Shown: piece by piece, positions 45,666-57,147 of the stretch
Layout: every line of letters starts with the position of its first letter
How positions within the stretch are numbered: the first letter of the stretch is position 1
NCBI GenBank assembly: GCA_940337035.1
Contig: OW679202.1
Span: 43,789,763-43,853,762 of the forward strand
DNA: 64,000 nt
Direction of reading: 5' to 3'
DNA from: Agriotes lineatus
Taxonomy: Eukaryota > Arthropoda > Insecta > Coleoptera > Elateridae
Position numbers and translations under genes: made by a program
Notes under the pieces: model-generated
Seen by the model: only the letters and a program-made list of their open reading frames with translations
What the model was told of the DNA's origin: nothing
Databases searched by the model: none

Positions 45666-48237
45666 AATTACACAATGAAATTCTGATTTTATTACTTGCA
45701 GTCTTTTTAATTTGAAATGTCGTGCACCTCAAACTACAGTTTTGTAAATTGCTAGCGAATTTTTAGAAATAAGACATTCTGCTGTACATTTATATTTATA
45801 TTATCAAGTATTATACGAAATAAGAACAATATATTTGTTTATTACAAAGTGTTTGTGTTTTTTATTTCTACTCTGCTTTTGTTTTTCACGAATCTGCAAT
45901 AATTACAAAATCTAAAGCTAAAATATTAGTATTTGAAGTTATTTTACAGTTACAAAGTGTAAAATTTCAAAAAAAATCAATCTACGATTTCATAATGGCG
46001 TGATATAATTTAAAAATTGTGATTTCTTTTAATTTTGAGCGACACATTTATAAAAAGTGTAAAACATTTGCAAATTTTTCAACGAAATTGTGTGTTTTAT
46101 TCAGGTTTATGTTAATTTGTGATAAACATACATATATTTTGTATAATTTCAAGTGTTATGATGGCAGTTTTGTAAAATTTTAAGTGAAATGACGGGGCCA
46201 GAACATTTTTTTCAACAAAATTACGTGTTTTTATTCAAATTTATGTTAATTTGTGGACAACATATATATATTTTTCAATGAAATTGCGTGTTTTGGTGGT
46301 GTCAGAATATTTTTTTCAACGAATTGCGCGTTTTTATTTAAAAATTATGTTAATTTGTGGTCAACATACATATATTTCCGTCAAAAGTATAAGATTTTTT
46401 GAATTTTGTTTATCGAAATGATTGTGGTAGTAGATTTTTTCAACGAAATTGCTATTTCTTTTAATTTTGAGCGATGCATTTTATAAAAAGTGTAAAACAT
46501 TTGCAAAATTATGCATAGTTTATGTAACATGATGTCGATTTTTGTGAAAATTTATGTGAGATGGCTTGTAATTGCGTGATTTTTGTTCAATTTTCATCGT
46601 GTGTTGAATAAAATATCGTTTTTTTGTATAATTTCAAGTGACGTGATGACAGTTTTTGTATAATTTATGTGACATGATGTCGATATTTGCGAAAATTTAT
46701 GTGAGATGCTGTATGATTGCGTGATTTTATTCAAATTTTTGTTACTTTGGGGGTCAACACATACGTCTTTTCGTAATTTTTGCGTGTTTCTATTCAAATT
46801 TATTTTCATTTGTCGTCAGCACAGACGTATTTTCGTAAAATTTTACTATTTTTCAGTGAAAGTTGTGAAAAAAATATTGTTTTTGTCGTTTTTACAGAAT
46901 TTAATGTGACAAGATGCCGATTTTTATAAATTTTCATGGGAGATGATGTCGATTTTCCAACATTTTAAACGAAATGCTTTGGAAATTGCATGTTTTTATT
47001 CAGATCTTACTAAAATTGCTGCAGAAATGGCTGTTTTTTATTCAAATCTTGCTAAAACTGCCACAAGTTAGAGAAAAAGTGTACAACATTTGCAAAATTA
47101 TGCTTAGAAATAACTCTTACAACTGTTTTTACATCATTTTCTTTATTATAAAGCGTTTTGTAAGACGAAACGTGATAATTTTTAAGTGAAATGATGTGGG
47201 ATGTCGTATTTTTTATCGCTTATTGGCTAAAAATGTCGTTTTTTGTATAATTTCAAGTGACATGATGTCAGTTTTGTAAAATTTAAGTGAAACAGAACAT
47301 TTTTCAACGAAATTGTGTGATTTTTATTCAAAATTATGTTACTTTGTGGTCATTCGCGTTTTTATTTTCGGCTGATGTCATTTATACTAAAATTTTTAAA
47401 ACTAAAATGCAGTTTTGAGCGATATAATGACACAATTTCAGACGCTTACTTATAAAATAATCAAGCCACAAAGGGCACAGCGTAATTATAAAACTCAAAC
47501 ACGAAATAAAATAATGTCTATTTATTTTAAAAGCGACAAAATCATATGAACCAAATCGTTAGAAAATCGCAAAACGTTTATGCATATATTTTTTAAAACA
47601 CGTCTAATATATATTTAAATACTTAGAAGGAATGACGAGATATCTTCAATCATATTAAAACTACAGACATTTTGAGCGAGTGCCAGAGATAAAGTTACAG
47701 CAGTCAATAAGAGTGAGTGAGATAGGAAATTTCTATTTTACGTAAAGTATGAGTGTAGACAAGAGGTCCCCCTACAGACTCATTACAGAGCTATATTATT
47801 TTAAAATTTCGATAAATCCAGGTTTTGTGCAGCGTCGTGTTCGGACCGCCATTTTATACAAATAAAAACTCCGATTCGTTCTAGAATTATTCCGCTGTTC
47901 GATGGGCAATATTTTAAAAATTCCTGAAAAGTAGCCGAAACACTGTATCTGAAAGCAACGCAACCCCCCTTTCTTACCTATATGAAAAGCTATTTTTTCA
48001 ACGAAATTGTCTGTTTTTATTCAAATTTATGGGGGCCAACCATTCTTATACAATAAAAACATTTATTTAATGCGTATGTCTTATTTTATATGGGCGAGGG
48101 CACTGTTGTAATTTATAAGAAGCTAAAACTTAGTCGAAAATAACATTTAAAATTTATTTATAATATGTATATGGAAGTATAATGTCAGAACAGCTAAGTG
48201 GTACAATGTTCAAACCTTTAAAACCAAACAATACACA
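45601..48237. repeat. inner right arm of palindromic element, 2.64 kb
   Basis: Reverse complement of 40941-43580. Its first 65 bases (TAAGGCAGAGGTCCTCAACA onward) encode the tail of the plus-strand gene and are shared with the end of the minus-strand gene. The high identity over 2.6 kb of noncoding DNA indicates recent origin or ongoing gene conversion between arms. Confidence 0.85.
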
Positions 48238-48784
48238 CGACAAAAATCATACGAACTAGAGTGGTTTATTAACCAGGCAAGCTTATCCCACTAGATTTTG
48301 TGTCACAGGGATTTTAGCGCCAAGCCGTTGGCTGCGCTGACCGGTAACCGTGCATTCTGTCGTCTGTCAACCAAGCAAGACTAGAAACCGTTGGAGTACG
48401 TACTGCTCGATCCAGACGAACAATGCATGCTGATTTAAATCTTGGTGCATTCCATTACGATGCTAATTATAATTACAGTCTTCTAAACAATCCTGTTTAG
48501 GCACGTTAAATAAAACTTTCCAATTCTATGCAACGGTTAAAAGCCCTACACAATCGCCGGCTAAATAGAAAGTCTGCCTGGAGCGATAACGTCTTTTGTA
48601 ATTACGCATAGGTAGCAAACGGGATGGAAAAGAGAAAGCTGTAGAAAATCAATGGGACTGAGTGAGATAGCGTTACTCATATTAAATTAATTACAGCAAA
48701 ACTAGTTACAAAGTCAATTTTTTAAAATTATTAACAAGTTTCTAAGGCCCTAGACGGCACAATTCCGTTCTTATATTTTATATA
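48238..48784. other. right-arm-specific middle segment
   Basis: 547 bp with no recognisable match in the left arm, and more balanced in base composition than the arms. No gene or terminal repeat identified. It replaces the 931-bp segment of the left arm. Confidence 0.45.
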
Positions 48785-49419
48785 TTCGAAAAAATAAGTT
48801 GTTTAAAATTCGAGCGGCGTGACTGTAGAGCTGCGAAATGGCGTTTCGTTCAAACCCTTTAAATCCCGTACCGCTCCGTGGTCTAGAGGCATCGATCGAT
48901 GTGAGCCCAATGTGTATGCAAACGTAGAGGGTTCGATTCCCACTCGGGTCCGCCGCAAATAGATTTTTTAAATTTAAATATTTCCACGAGTGAATGCAAG
49001 AGAGACAGCAGCTTCGAAGAGCGAAATAGATCTATCAGTTTGAATTTCAAATATTTCCGCGAAAATTAAAAACAACCGCCGTGAGAAGTGCGCGCGCACC
49101 AAGATGGCCGACACACCGCGAAATTCAAATCCAACAAATTAAACTTAGAAAAAAAATCGGAAAAAAATTCAAATTTCAAATATTCCCGCCAGAAAACCAA
49201 GATGTCCGACGCGTAATTCCAGAAGCAAATTAAAAAATCTAATGCGTAATTTAATCAGTAGCACATATGTAAATTAATTAGATCAAACCGCGAAATTAAT
49301 TAGATCAAACCGCGAAATTAATTAGGTCAATCCGCGAAATTAATTAGGTCAATCCGCGAAATTAATTAGGTCAATCCGCGAATAAAACCGCGAATTAAAC
49401 CGCGAATCCGCGAATCAAA
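48785..49419. repeat. outer right arm of palindromic element
   Basis: Complement of 39391-40009. The terminal zone 49263-49415 contains about five copies of a 22-bp unit AATTAATTAGRTCAAnCCGCG, followed by shorter CCGCGAAT repeats. The left arm has only two to three such units. Confidence 0.8.
48872..48955 (+). other. tRNA-like sequence with pol III A and B boxes (right arm)
   Basis: TGGTCTAGAGG (48879-48889) and GGGTTCGATTCCC (48929-48941) are the same boxes as in the left arm, here on the plus strand and again pointing to the nearer element end. No acceptor stem is possible from the flanks. It may be a tRNA-derived promoter captured by the element. Confidence 0.55.
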
Positions 49420-51670
49420 TAAAAAGTGGAGGGGATAGCGGCCCCCTTTCTACTAAAGAGCTATTGATTGCGCACTGAATAAGCTTCCGCAAAAACACCG
49501 CCTTCGGGAAAATTTGCACAAGACGCCGCGGGACGCTCCATTTCCAAGCCCGAAAGCTCTTCCGGAGCTTTTTCCTACTATTGGCCCACTTGTGGCTTAT
49601 TTTCGGCGGACGCCTCCGTTTTCACGGCAGATTTATTGCTGGAAATTCAATTCCATATCGAATTATGGAATTAATTTCCCGAACGAAGTTGGCAAAATTG
49701 GATTTCGCAAACTAATTGCGGCGTTGAGGCGAAAAACAATCGCAATGTTTGACAGCTGGTAGTTGATTAATTTGTTCAAAAGCAGGAAGGCCGATCGGCG
49801 CTCAAAATCCAATTCATTCCGTGTCATTCGGAGTTGTTTTAGCGTTTAAGCCCTCGTTAAAAAGGAGGATCCTGTCTTCGGCTGTGCCTGCTAGTTAATC
49901 CTGTTCGTAGCGAATTTAAACCGTTATCTGCGATTTGATTGATTGGATTCGGTTGAGTTTGAGGGTGGATACTTATCTCGCTTGAGCTTTTGTATCTGAA
50001 CTAATTGTGCTATACCGAAGTGCTAGTTGCTGATTCAAAAAAGGGAGCAAAAAGATTTCATTAAAAATTAACGCAAATGTCGTTGATAAAGACGACGCGG
50101 TCTAAGTTGAAATAAAAATGTTACCTCATTAAGTCCCCTTTTCTATAAATCACACCTGTATAGATAACTGCAGTTTTTAAATAGCATAGATAGCACCGAA
50201 AACATTATGACTAGGAGTGGCTGTGATAATGATAAACCAGCAACAAAGCATTGAATTTATTATGTGCAGCACAATAAAGATTGCAGTTTATTGATGCCAG
50301 CTGAGCAGTCGCAGGAAGCTGATTAATATTAATTTCTAATTTTTTGCGACCTTTGGGCGTAACGACCTTATATTAGCGAACTCTGCCTTAATGGCTGTAA
50401 ATTACGCCTTGGTCAACAAAGCTGACCTTTGAACAAGATATTAATCTGCAACGATTGTCAATAATGAAACCGAACAATGCAATTGCGGTGCACTCGTTGC
50501 TCCTTCACAATGGAAATGTCTCAAATTGATTTGTTTCACGATCTACTGAAAAAATAAAACTTTTGGAGCAACGTTATTACTGAGTAAACCGTTTGGAACG
50601 AGAACTCTAGTATTGGTTTTTATTAAACCATTTCTTGTGTGCAGGAAGGAATATGAACGTATAAAGCTATAACATTCACAATGACTTTTAATTTTAATTA
50701 ACATTCATATTTGAGGTTGCTAGATCTTTAATGTTGTGTAAATTACGACAGCTCATCACTACTTTTTCTGAGCAAAATTAGAAGATGTAGTAATACTGCT
50801 TCATAAGCATACAACGGACAACTACGTAATAAGTGAGGTTGTGTGATACCGTAGTAATAACGATGTAATAATGTAGTACTTGCTTTAACACTATCACCTT
50901 TAAAAGATTCTAAAGCATATTGGTACAAAATTGTCGCCACCTGCACAACGTAATTTGTAGGATCCAGGGATGTTACTACATAATATTAATTACCGATATC
51001 TAGTGACGTGTAACTAAAATAGCGAGAACGTTTAAAATGTCATAGTAGTGGAATTCTGGAAACCAATGTACAAGTTGTATATCGCTAGTTAGCTTTATTG
51101 TAAATATCACTACTGTTAGTTGGAGACATCTAAATTATTATTATTATTACGCATATTTGGAAGTATCCACAATTAACTAGAGAGTAAAACCAACATCAGG
51201 GGGAAGCCAAGCAGGTCAAGTTCTTGTCCTTTTTGGGCAAAGCAGAATTTACCTGTCGATTGCAACAAAAGCGAACGTTTTCCCACACTATTCCGATCTG
51301 TGCGCGACACGTCCTGGCCCAACTTTGCACGAATAAGGAATTCGAGGCATTACAAAATTTGGCGAATCAATTATGTATTTGTGGCCGTGGCCTGCTTTTT
51401 ATTTCAGCCAGGCGGTGGATGCTAATAATAACGCGAGCGTCTATTTCGTCGATTGGTGTCCTTTGGGCATTTCATTCATGCGATACCAGCGATCCTCATT
51501 AGCCGTGTCGCATTACCCCGCAGTCCTATCGATCTGCGTTGACATTCTTCCAATCAACTTAAAACTGCGTTGGGCTGAAATGGGTTACTGTCGCAGCGGG
51601 AATAAATTATGAGTCAAGAACCTGCAGGTTAATCGCGACTTTTTTCAAAATTGGTGCACAAAATCCAGAA
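49420..51670. other. single-copy-like DNA, possibly conserved noncoding
   Basis: About 49440-50000 and 51200-51640 have balanced composition and no repeat signature, and look like preserved host sequence. Short frames exist but carry no recognised domain. I cannot tell exons from regulatory DNA here. Confidence 0.35.
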
Positions 51671-51699
51671 CATGGATTCTATTACTGCCTCCTCGGTGG

Positions 51700-52665
51700 A
51701 GATGTGTAACCAAATTATTCGGTTGCCAAACTCGACTATGTGAATACGCAACTTTTTGATAAGAAAAAGAGCGAACACAATAATTATATCAGTTAGGTTA
51801 TCGTTTTTATTTATCTCGCCTAAAAGACAAAGGAAGTATTCTAATCGTGAAAAATATGTGTATAATTACAGTAAATAGCATGACAAGTAACGCTTCGTTG
51901 AGACCTTAAGTGTGCTAATCGAAGACGTTGGCACAAAGCAAAATGCACGCAAGATAGGGCACAGTTACAAGTTACATAAGTAAAAGTTCCGTTCAAGGAA
52001 GCTTGAAGGGCTTCAATAGAATACGGTAGCACTACGGTACAGCAATATACTCTCAATAAAAGAAGCAAGATAAGCTTCGAGCGAATTTGAAGAATTGTGA
52101 CGAGGAACGGTAACACAACGTACAAGAATAAAAAATACTAGCATAGCTACGTGCCCGACCAAATAGCGGTCTTTTGACGGCGATTAAGGTTCCCGGAATC
52201 GGCAGTCATGAACGCCTGCAGCTGATCAAGCCCGCAGTGACTGAGGTTACAAATCCCAACATTAAAGAAGACAATGGCTAGCAAACCCGGCAGCTGCACT
52301 GGATCAGAACAACACACACACTATACAGAACGAGAACACTTGGATGTGGGATCGTAACAGCTCGTTGCGGAATCAGAACAGCTAGAAATACACCGAACGC
52401 TAAGCCATTTCGATCAGACAGCAGACAGCAATCTAAAATAACCACGTGTACTTACCTCAAAGATCAAAATTGGGCTGATTACGACAGGCATCTTAGCGCT
52501 GACAGAAACCGGGATCAAATGGCTGGAAATTCACCAGTGAGCGAAGACAAAGAAACCGCGCTTGCTGTGACCTGGCGGTTAGAACGAGAAAATACACCGC
52601 GGAGAATTCAAATAATACACCAACTGACTAGCTCAAAATACGTCGCTTTTTGCCCGTAACAACTT
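51700..52665 (-). mobile_element. possible LTR or LTR-retrotransposon fragment
   Basis: On the minus strand a TGTTACGGGC start at about 52662 is followed by about 0.85 kb without coding. Then come AAATAAAAACG (about 51810, poly(A) signal type) and, about 100 bases later, GGTTACA at 51711-51705. The length and arrangement fit a Gypsy-type LTR read on the minus strand. The right-hand end and a target duplication could not be established, so this is tentative. Confidence 0.25.
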
Positions 52666-52869
52666 TCAGTCAAATATATGCAGGGTGAACATCGTAAAAG
52701 GGACAGAAAAAAGTGGCGATCGTTACGAGCTGCAGTCAGCGCTAACAGAAAAATGCGGAGATCGGCGTGAACCCTAGTCATGGTGGATAGACATGTGCAG
52801 CGATCGTTGCAGGCCGCACTTGTGAGGAAAGTTCTGTGTAAAGCCCCTTAGAGATTTTTTCTGTCAATG

Positions 52870-55803
52870 GTTTTAAACTTAACGGCTCCAATCGATTTTC
52901 AAATCAAACATCCGCTTGTTGTATTTGGTTCGAAACTTTAATGCCATGTTTCGAATCATAGTTCAATGGTTTTTATCCTTTCAGATCGGTAAATGTTTGC
53001 AAATGATTTTATACCGATCTGTACTAACTACATACCATTACAGTGTCAATGCAAACGGCTCGCTAGGGTGCGCGCGTTGCATTTGGTTTGAAACTTGAAT
53101 GCCATATTTCGGTTCTTAGTTAAACGTCTCATTCAATGGTTATTAATCATTTCCGATCTGTAGATCTGCGTAAAAGATTTACAAGATTTAATACATTACC
53201 AGGGTTTTAAACTGAACTATAATAACTACATCACAGTATACTTACACAATGTGTAAATATACTGTGACAACATCCCATTCAAGTTTCAAACCAAACAAAC
53301 GGCTTGCTAGAGAAAGCTCATTGTATTTAGATTAAAACTTGAATGTTTAATTTCGGTTCTTAGTTAAACGTTTGGTTCTTCAATGGTTATTTATAATTTC
53401 AAATATGTAGATCTTTGTTAAAGGATTCTATGCATTGCCAAAGTTTCAAACCAAACAGCACGCTAGGAAGCGCTCGTTGTATTTGGTTTGAAACCTGGAT
53501 GACATATTTCGATTCGTAGTTAAACGTCTTGTTTTGTTATTTATCATTTCAGATATGTAAATCCTTGTTTCACGATTCAATGCATAGCCAAGAGTTTTAC
53601 ATCGATCTGTACTAGCTACATCTCATTAAAGTTTCAATCCAAAGGGTCCGCTAGGGAGCGCGCGTTGTATTTGGTTTGAAACTTGAATGTCATATTCCGA
53701 TTTTTAATTAAACGTCTCATTTTTTGTATGGTTGTTTATCATGTCAGTTCTGTAAATCCCATTCAAGTTGTAAACCAAACGGCTCAATAGAAAGCGTTTG
53801 TTGCATTTGGTTTCAAAGTTAGATGCCATAATTTGGTTCTTAGATAAGCTTCTCGTTTTTCAATGGTTATTTATCATTTTAGGTCTGCAAATCTATGGTG
53901 AGATATAGACCTTACAAAGTGTTGAAAGAAATGAGCTAAAATGAAATCTTTGTTACACTATTCAACTCATTGTCAGAGTTTTAAACCCATCTATAACTAC
54001 TAACTGCATTCCATTAAAGTTTCAATTAAAACGGCCCGCTAGGGAGCGCTTGTTGGATTTTGTTTGAAACTTGAATGCCATATTTCGGTTCCTAGTTAAA
54101 CGTCTTGTTGTTCAATGATTGATTATCGTTTCATATCTGTAAATTTTTGTTACACGATTCAAAGCATTGCCGGAGTTTTATACGGAACTATGCTAACTCT
54201 CATTGAAGTTTCAAATCAACCGGCCCGCTAGGGAGCGCTCGTTATAGTTGGTTTGAAACTTGAATGTCATATTTCTGCTAAATGGTTATTTATCATGATC
54301 TGTAAATTTGTGTTGCATGATTTATTGCATTGCCCGCTAGAGAGCGCTCGTTGTATTTGGTTTGAATCTTGAATATCATATTTCGGTTCTTAGCTAACTG
54401 TCTCGTTTCGTAATGATTAACTATCGTTTCAGATCTGCAAATCGTTGTTACACGATTCAATGCATTGGCAGAGTTTTAAACCGAACTGTGCTAACTACAT
54501 TTCATTCAAATTTCAATCCAAACGCCCCTCTAGGAAGCGCTCGTTGTATTTGGTTTGAAACTGGAATGTCATATTACAGCTTTTTAGTTAAACATCTCAT
54601 TTATTCACTGGTTGTTTATCATGTCAGCATAAAGTAAGAAGGAAGGAGACCGATCGTCATGCTACAGAACCTGCGATGATATTTACGGCTCTTTAATAGT
54701 ACAGTATCTACCACTCGCAGCGCTGCTGCTCCACGCCGGGTCCTTGATCCGTCACGTGATCGTGGCATACGACCGCTGGGCAAATTAAAACGTAAACAAA
54801 CCCCCACCATGCCGCCAACTGACACGGCGTGGAACATTTGCACCGTCAGTGCCAGCATACGGTACTACTAAGAGCCGCAAATGGTAAAGCAGGTTTCGGC
54901 GCGCGGTCAGCATGGAGATCGGTCTTCTTCCCTCTTACTCCCTGCATGACAGATATATAAATTCCATTCAAGTTTCAAACCAAACGGCCCACTAGAGAGC
55001 GCTCGTTGTATTTGGTTTGAAACTTGAATGTCATATTTCGGGTTCCTAGTTAAACGTCTCGTTGTTTAATGATTATTTATCATTTCAGATGTGTAAAGTT
55101 TTGTTACCCGATTCAAAACATTGCCGTAGTTTTATACGGAACTATGCTAACTCTTATTCGAGTTTCAAACCAATCGGCCCGCTAGGGAGCGCTTGTTAAC
55201 TGTGCTAACATCCCATTCAGGTTTCAAGCTGGCGTTGTTCAATGCTTATTTATCATCTCAGATCTTTAAATCCTTGTTATTCGATTCAGTCTATTGCCAG
55301 AGTTTTAAACCAAACTCGCAAGCTCTCCTAACTACATCTCATTCAAGTTTCAAACCTAACAGTCCTCTAGGGAGAGTTCGTTATATTTCGTTTGAAATTT
55401 TTAAGGTTGTATTTTGATTCTTATATAAACGTTTGTTTATTCAATGGTTATTTATAATTTTAGATCTGTAGATCTTTGTAAAATATTTAGAAGGTTTAAT
55501 TCATTACCAGAGTTTTAAACCGATCTGTGTTAACCACATCTGATTCCACTTTCATACCAAACAGCTCACTAGGCAGCATTTGTTGTATTTGGTTTGGAAC
55601 TTGGATCACATATTTCGGTTCTTAGCTAAACATCTCGTTGTTCAATGATTATTTATCATTGCATTTAGATCTTTGTAAGGATACGATTCAATGAATTGCC
55701 AAAGTTTTAAACCGAACTGTGTTACTACATCCTAATTAAGTTTCAAACCAAACCACCCGCTAGGGAGCGCTCGTTGAATTTGTTTTAACACTTTGTCATA
55801 TGG
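52870..55803 (+). repeat. tandem array of about 190-bp hairpin units, main block
   Basis: About fourteen diverged units. The core is GCCCGCTAGGGAGCGCTCG followed by TTTGGTTTGAAACTTGAATG. Next come TCATATTTCGGTTCTTAGTT, AAACGTCTCGTT, a TTATTTATCATTTCAGATCT stretch, a TTACACGATTCAATGCATTG stretch, and CATTCAAGTTTCAAACCAAA just before the next core. The two phrases CAAGTTTCAAACCAAA and TTTGGTTTGAAACTTG are reverse complements, so each junction can form a hairpin with a loop of about 30 bases. Core positions include 53061, 53303, 53456, 53647, 53785, 54040, 54228, 54335, 54525, 54988, 55180, 55368, 55570 and 55757. Short units (about 135 bp) lack the TTACACGATTC part. No open frame is conserved between units. 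Confidence 0.85.
54628..54944. mobile_element. hAT-type MITE, 317 bp, inside the satellite
   Basis: The ends AGTAAGAAGGAAGGAGACCG (left, 54633) and the reverse complement of AGTAAGAGGGAAGAAGACCG (right) form an imperfect terminal repeat of about 30 bp. The right terminus in reverse is CAGGGAGTAAG, typical of hAT. Flanks CATGTCAG (54620-54627) and CATGACAG (54945-54952) are an 8-bp target duplication with one change. CATGTCAG itself belongs to the satellite unit (compare 53740-53750), which confirms the insertion point. No transposase. Confidence 0.8.
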
Positions 55804-57147
55804 AAACGATAAGGAAGCTGACCTGCGGTTAATTAATTAAAATAATCAATGGTATAGTTCTTACTACACGGAAGCTCTAAAAATCTTCACTTACCGCGAT
55901 GGCCGAGCTAACTCAAATTCGGCGATATGGTCGTGGGTTCAAACCACCAGCTGTGTACCCTGAAAAGTCTTCAAAAGAAAGGATATGGGCGCCAGAAATC
56001 AGATGATTTCGAATAATTTAAATAAACTACAAATGACTAGCATTTATTAACTACTGAATAATCTGTAGTTTGGTAATTCAATAATAAATAATCAAAACAA
56101 TTTGATCATAAATACTGTCATAGTAGAGCTGTGCAAGTTAAATGAAGGTTGCGACACTCACCAAGAAACCCCTTTTGGGTTATTCAATTAATTGTAACCA
56201 CAAATAAATGGAGTGGTATGCATACCGCTGTAATTTAAAAAAAACCTTTCTATTCAAGCTATTGAAAGCAAAAAGCGTGAATGCTCCTTTTACAAATGTT
56301 TGATTACACATATAAATTGTAGCTTTCAATGTTAATTGTAATTAAGTATACGCATTTAAACTTCAAATATTAAAGCTAATTGAACGTATGCGTCTAAACT
56401 TTACACCAAATACTGACAGTTATGGAATGCACGAATTCAAATTTCAAAAACCGAAGACAATGCCATATAACATTAATCCCGGAATAACCAGTCCGTGTAA
56501 CTGTCCACAATTAACCGAAATCACTAACTTTGGGAGCCCAATAATTCCTTGGGACTGCGCTGTCAAAGGGTCACTACTGCACGTTATTCAGCTGAATCAA
56601 CGCCTAACGTGATGCAACGGCTTGCCAGGGGAAGCTGACAAAAAGGTCGAACGTTTTGCTCCTGGAAGCATCGAAGGTGAAGGCAGATAACGTTCTTTAA
56701 TGGGACAGGACACTAACCTCCAGGTCCAAAATTATCGGATAGGAGCTGATTTTAAAACCATCGAGTGAAACTGTCGGTTAAGAGCTAAAGAAATGGAATT
56801 AATAGTAGAATAACAAACAGAAAAACGCCATCGTACCTGATTATAGTCAGCCCTTCAAAATTAATCATCGTGGTGTAATAAAGCACGAACGGGACGCAAG
56901 TTACTTCATCGAGGTGCAGGGAAAGAATTCTCGCGTATTCGGCCAACTAACAAAGACAGCTGAACGCTGCGACCTCGCGATAAGCCAGCGAATATTTTTG
57001 GGCTTTTCAGAATCGGTACGAAATCAGCGCACTGGTAAATGGAAATATTTCGAAACACAATTGATTATTATGCGAAGACAATATACAGGCTGGTCCTGTA
57101 ATATTGGTATGTGGAGAAAACATTCGAGCGAAGCCGAAAAATGGTTT
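55804..57147. other. 1.3-kb intruder interrupting the tandem array
   Basis: The unit breaks after TTTGTCATAT (55794-55803) and resumes at ATATTTCGCTTCTTGGTTAA (57149-57168), in register with a normal unit (TGTCATATTTCGGTTCTTAG). The intervening sequence is therefore an insertion or replacement with at most ATAT shared at the junctions. It contains a tRNA-like segment at 55888-55970, two frames of 74 and 99 codons without recognised domains, and no terminal inverted repeat. Confidence 0.5.
55888..56000 (+). mobile_element. possible SINE head (tRNA-like A and B boxes)
   Basis: GCGATGGCCGAGCTAACTC (A-box region, about 55897) and GTCGTGGGTTCAAACCACCA (B-box region, about 55932-55951) are spaced as in a tRNA. 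The acceptor stem is not paired. It is distinct from the SINE family at 7941 and 20121. The 3' limit is not determined. Confidence 0.35.

Larger units (their letters stand above)
39391..49419. mobile_element. 10-kb palindromic element with two divergent genes, unclassified
   Basis: A nested inverted-repeat structure. Outer arms (39391-40009 and 48785-49419) are complementary, as are inner arms (40941-43580 and 45601-48237). The inner arms look about 99% identical by eye. Between outer and inner arms lie unlike segments (40010-40940 and 48238-48784). The 2020-bp core (43581-45600) carries two genes transcribed outward from a shared 360-bp intergenic region. Terminal sequence TTTGATTCGCGG is present at both ends in inverted orientation. 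The target duplication is ambiguous because AATCAAAT occurs at both borders but overlaps the repeat. No DDE, tyrosine or HUH transposase, integrase or DNA polymerase frame was seen. It is an unclassified long-inverted-repeat mobile element, probably recent; a locus-specific palindrome is the alternative. Confidence 0.7.

Noticed and set aside
39391..49419. Polinton/Maverick or virus-derived identity for the palindromic element
   Set aside because: No integrase, DNA polymerase B, packaging ATPase, protease or capsid motif could be seen in any frame; the two proteins are unassigned.
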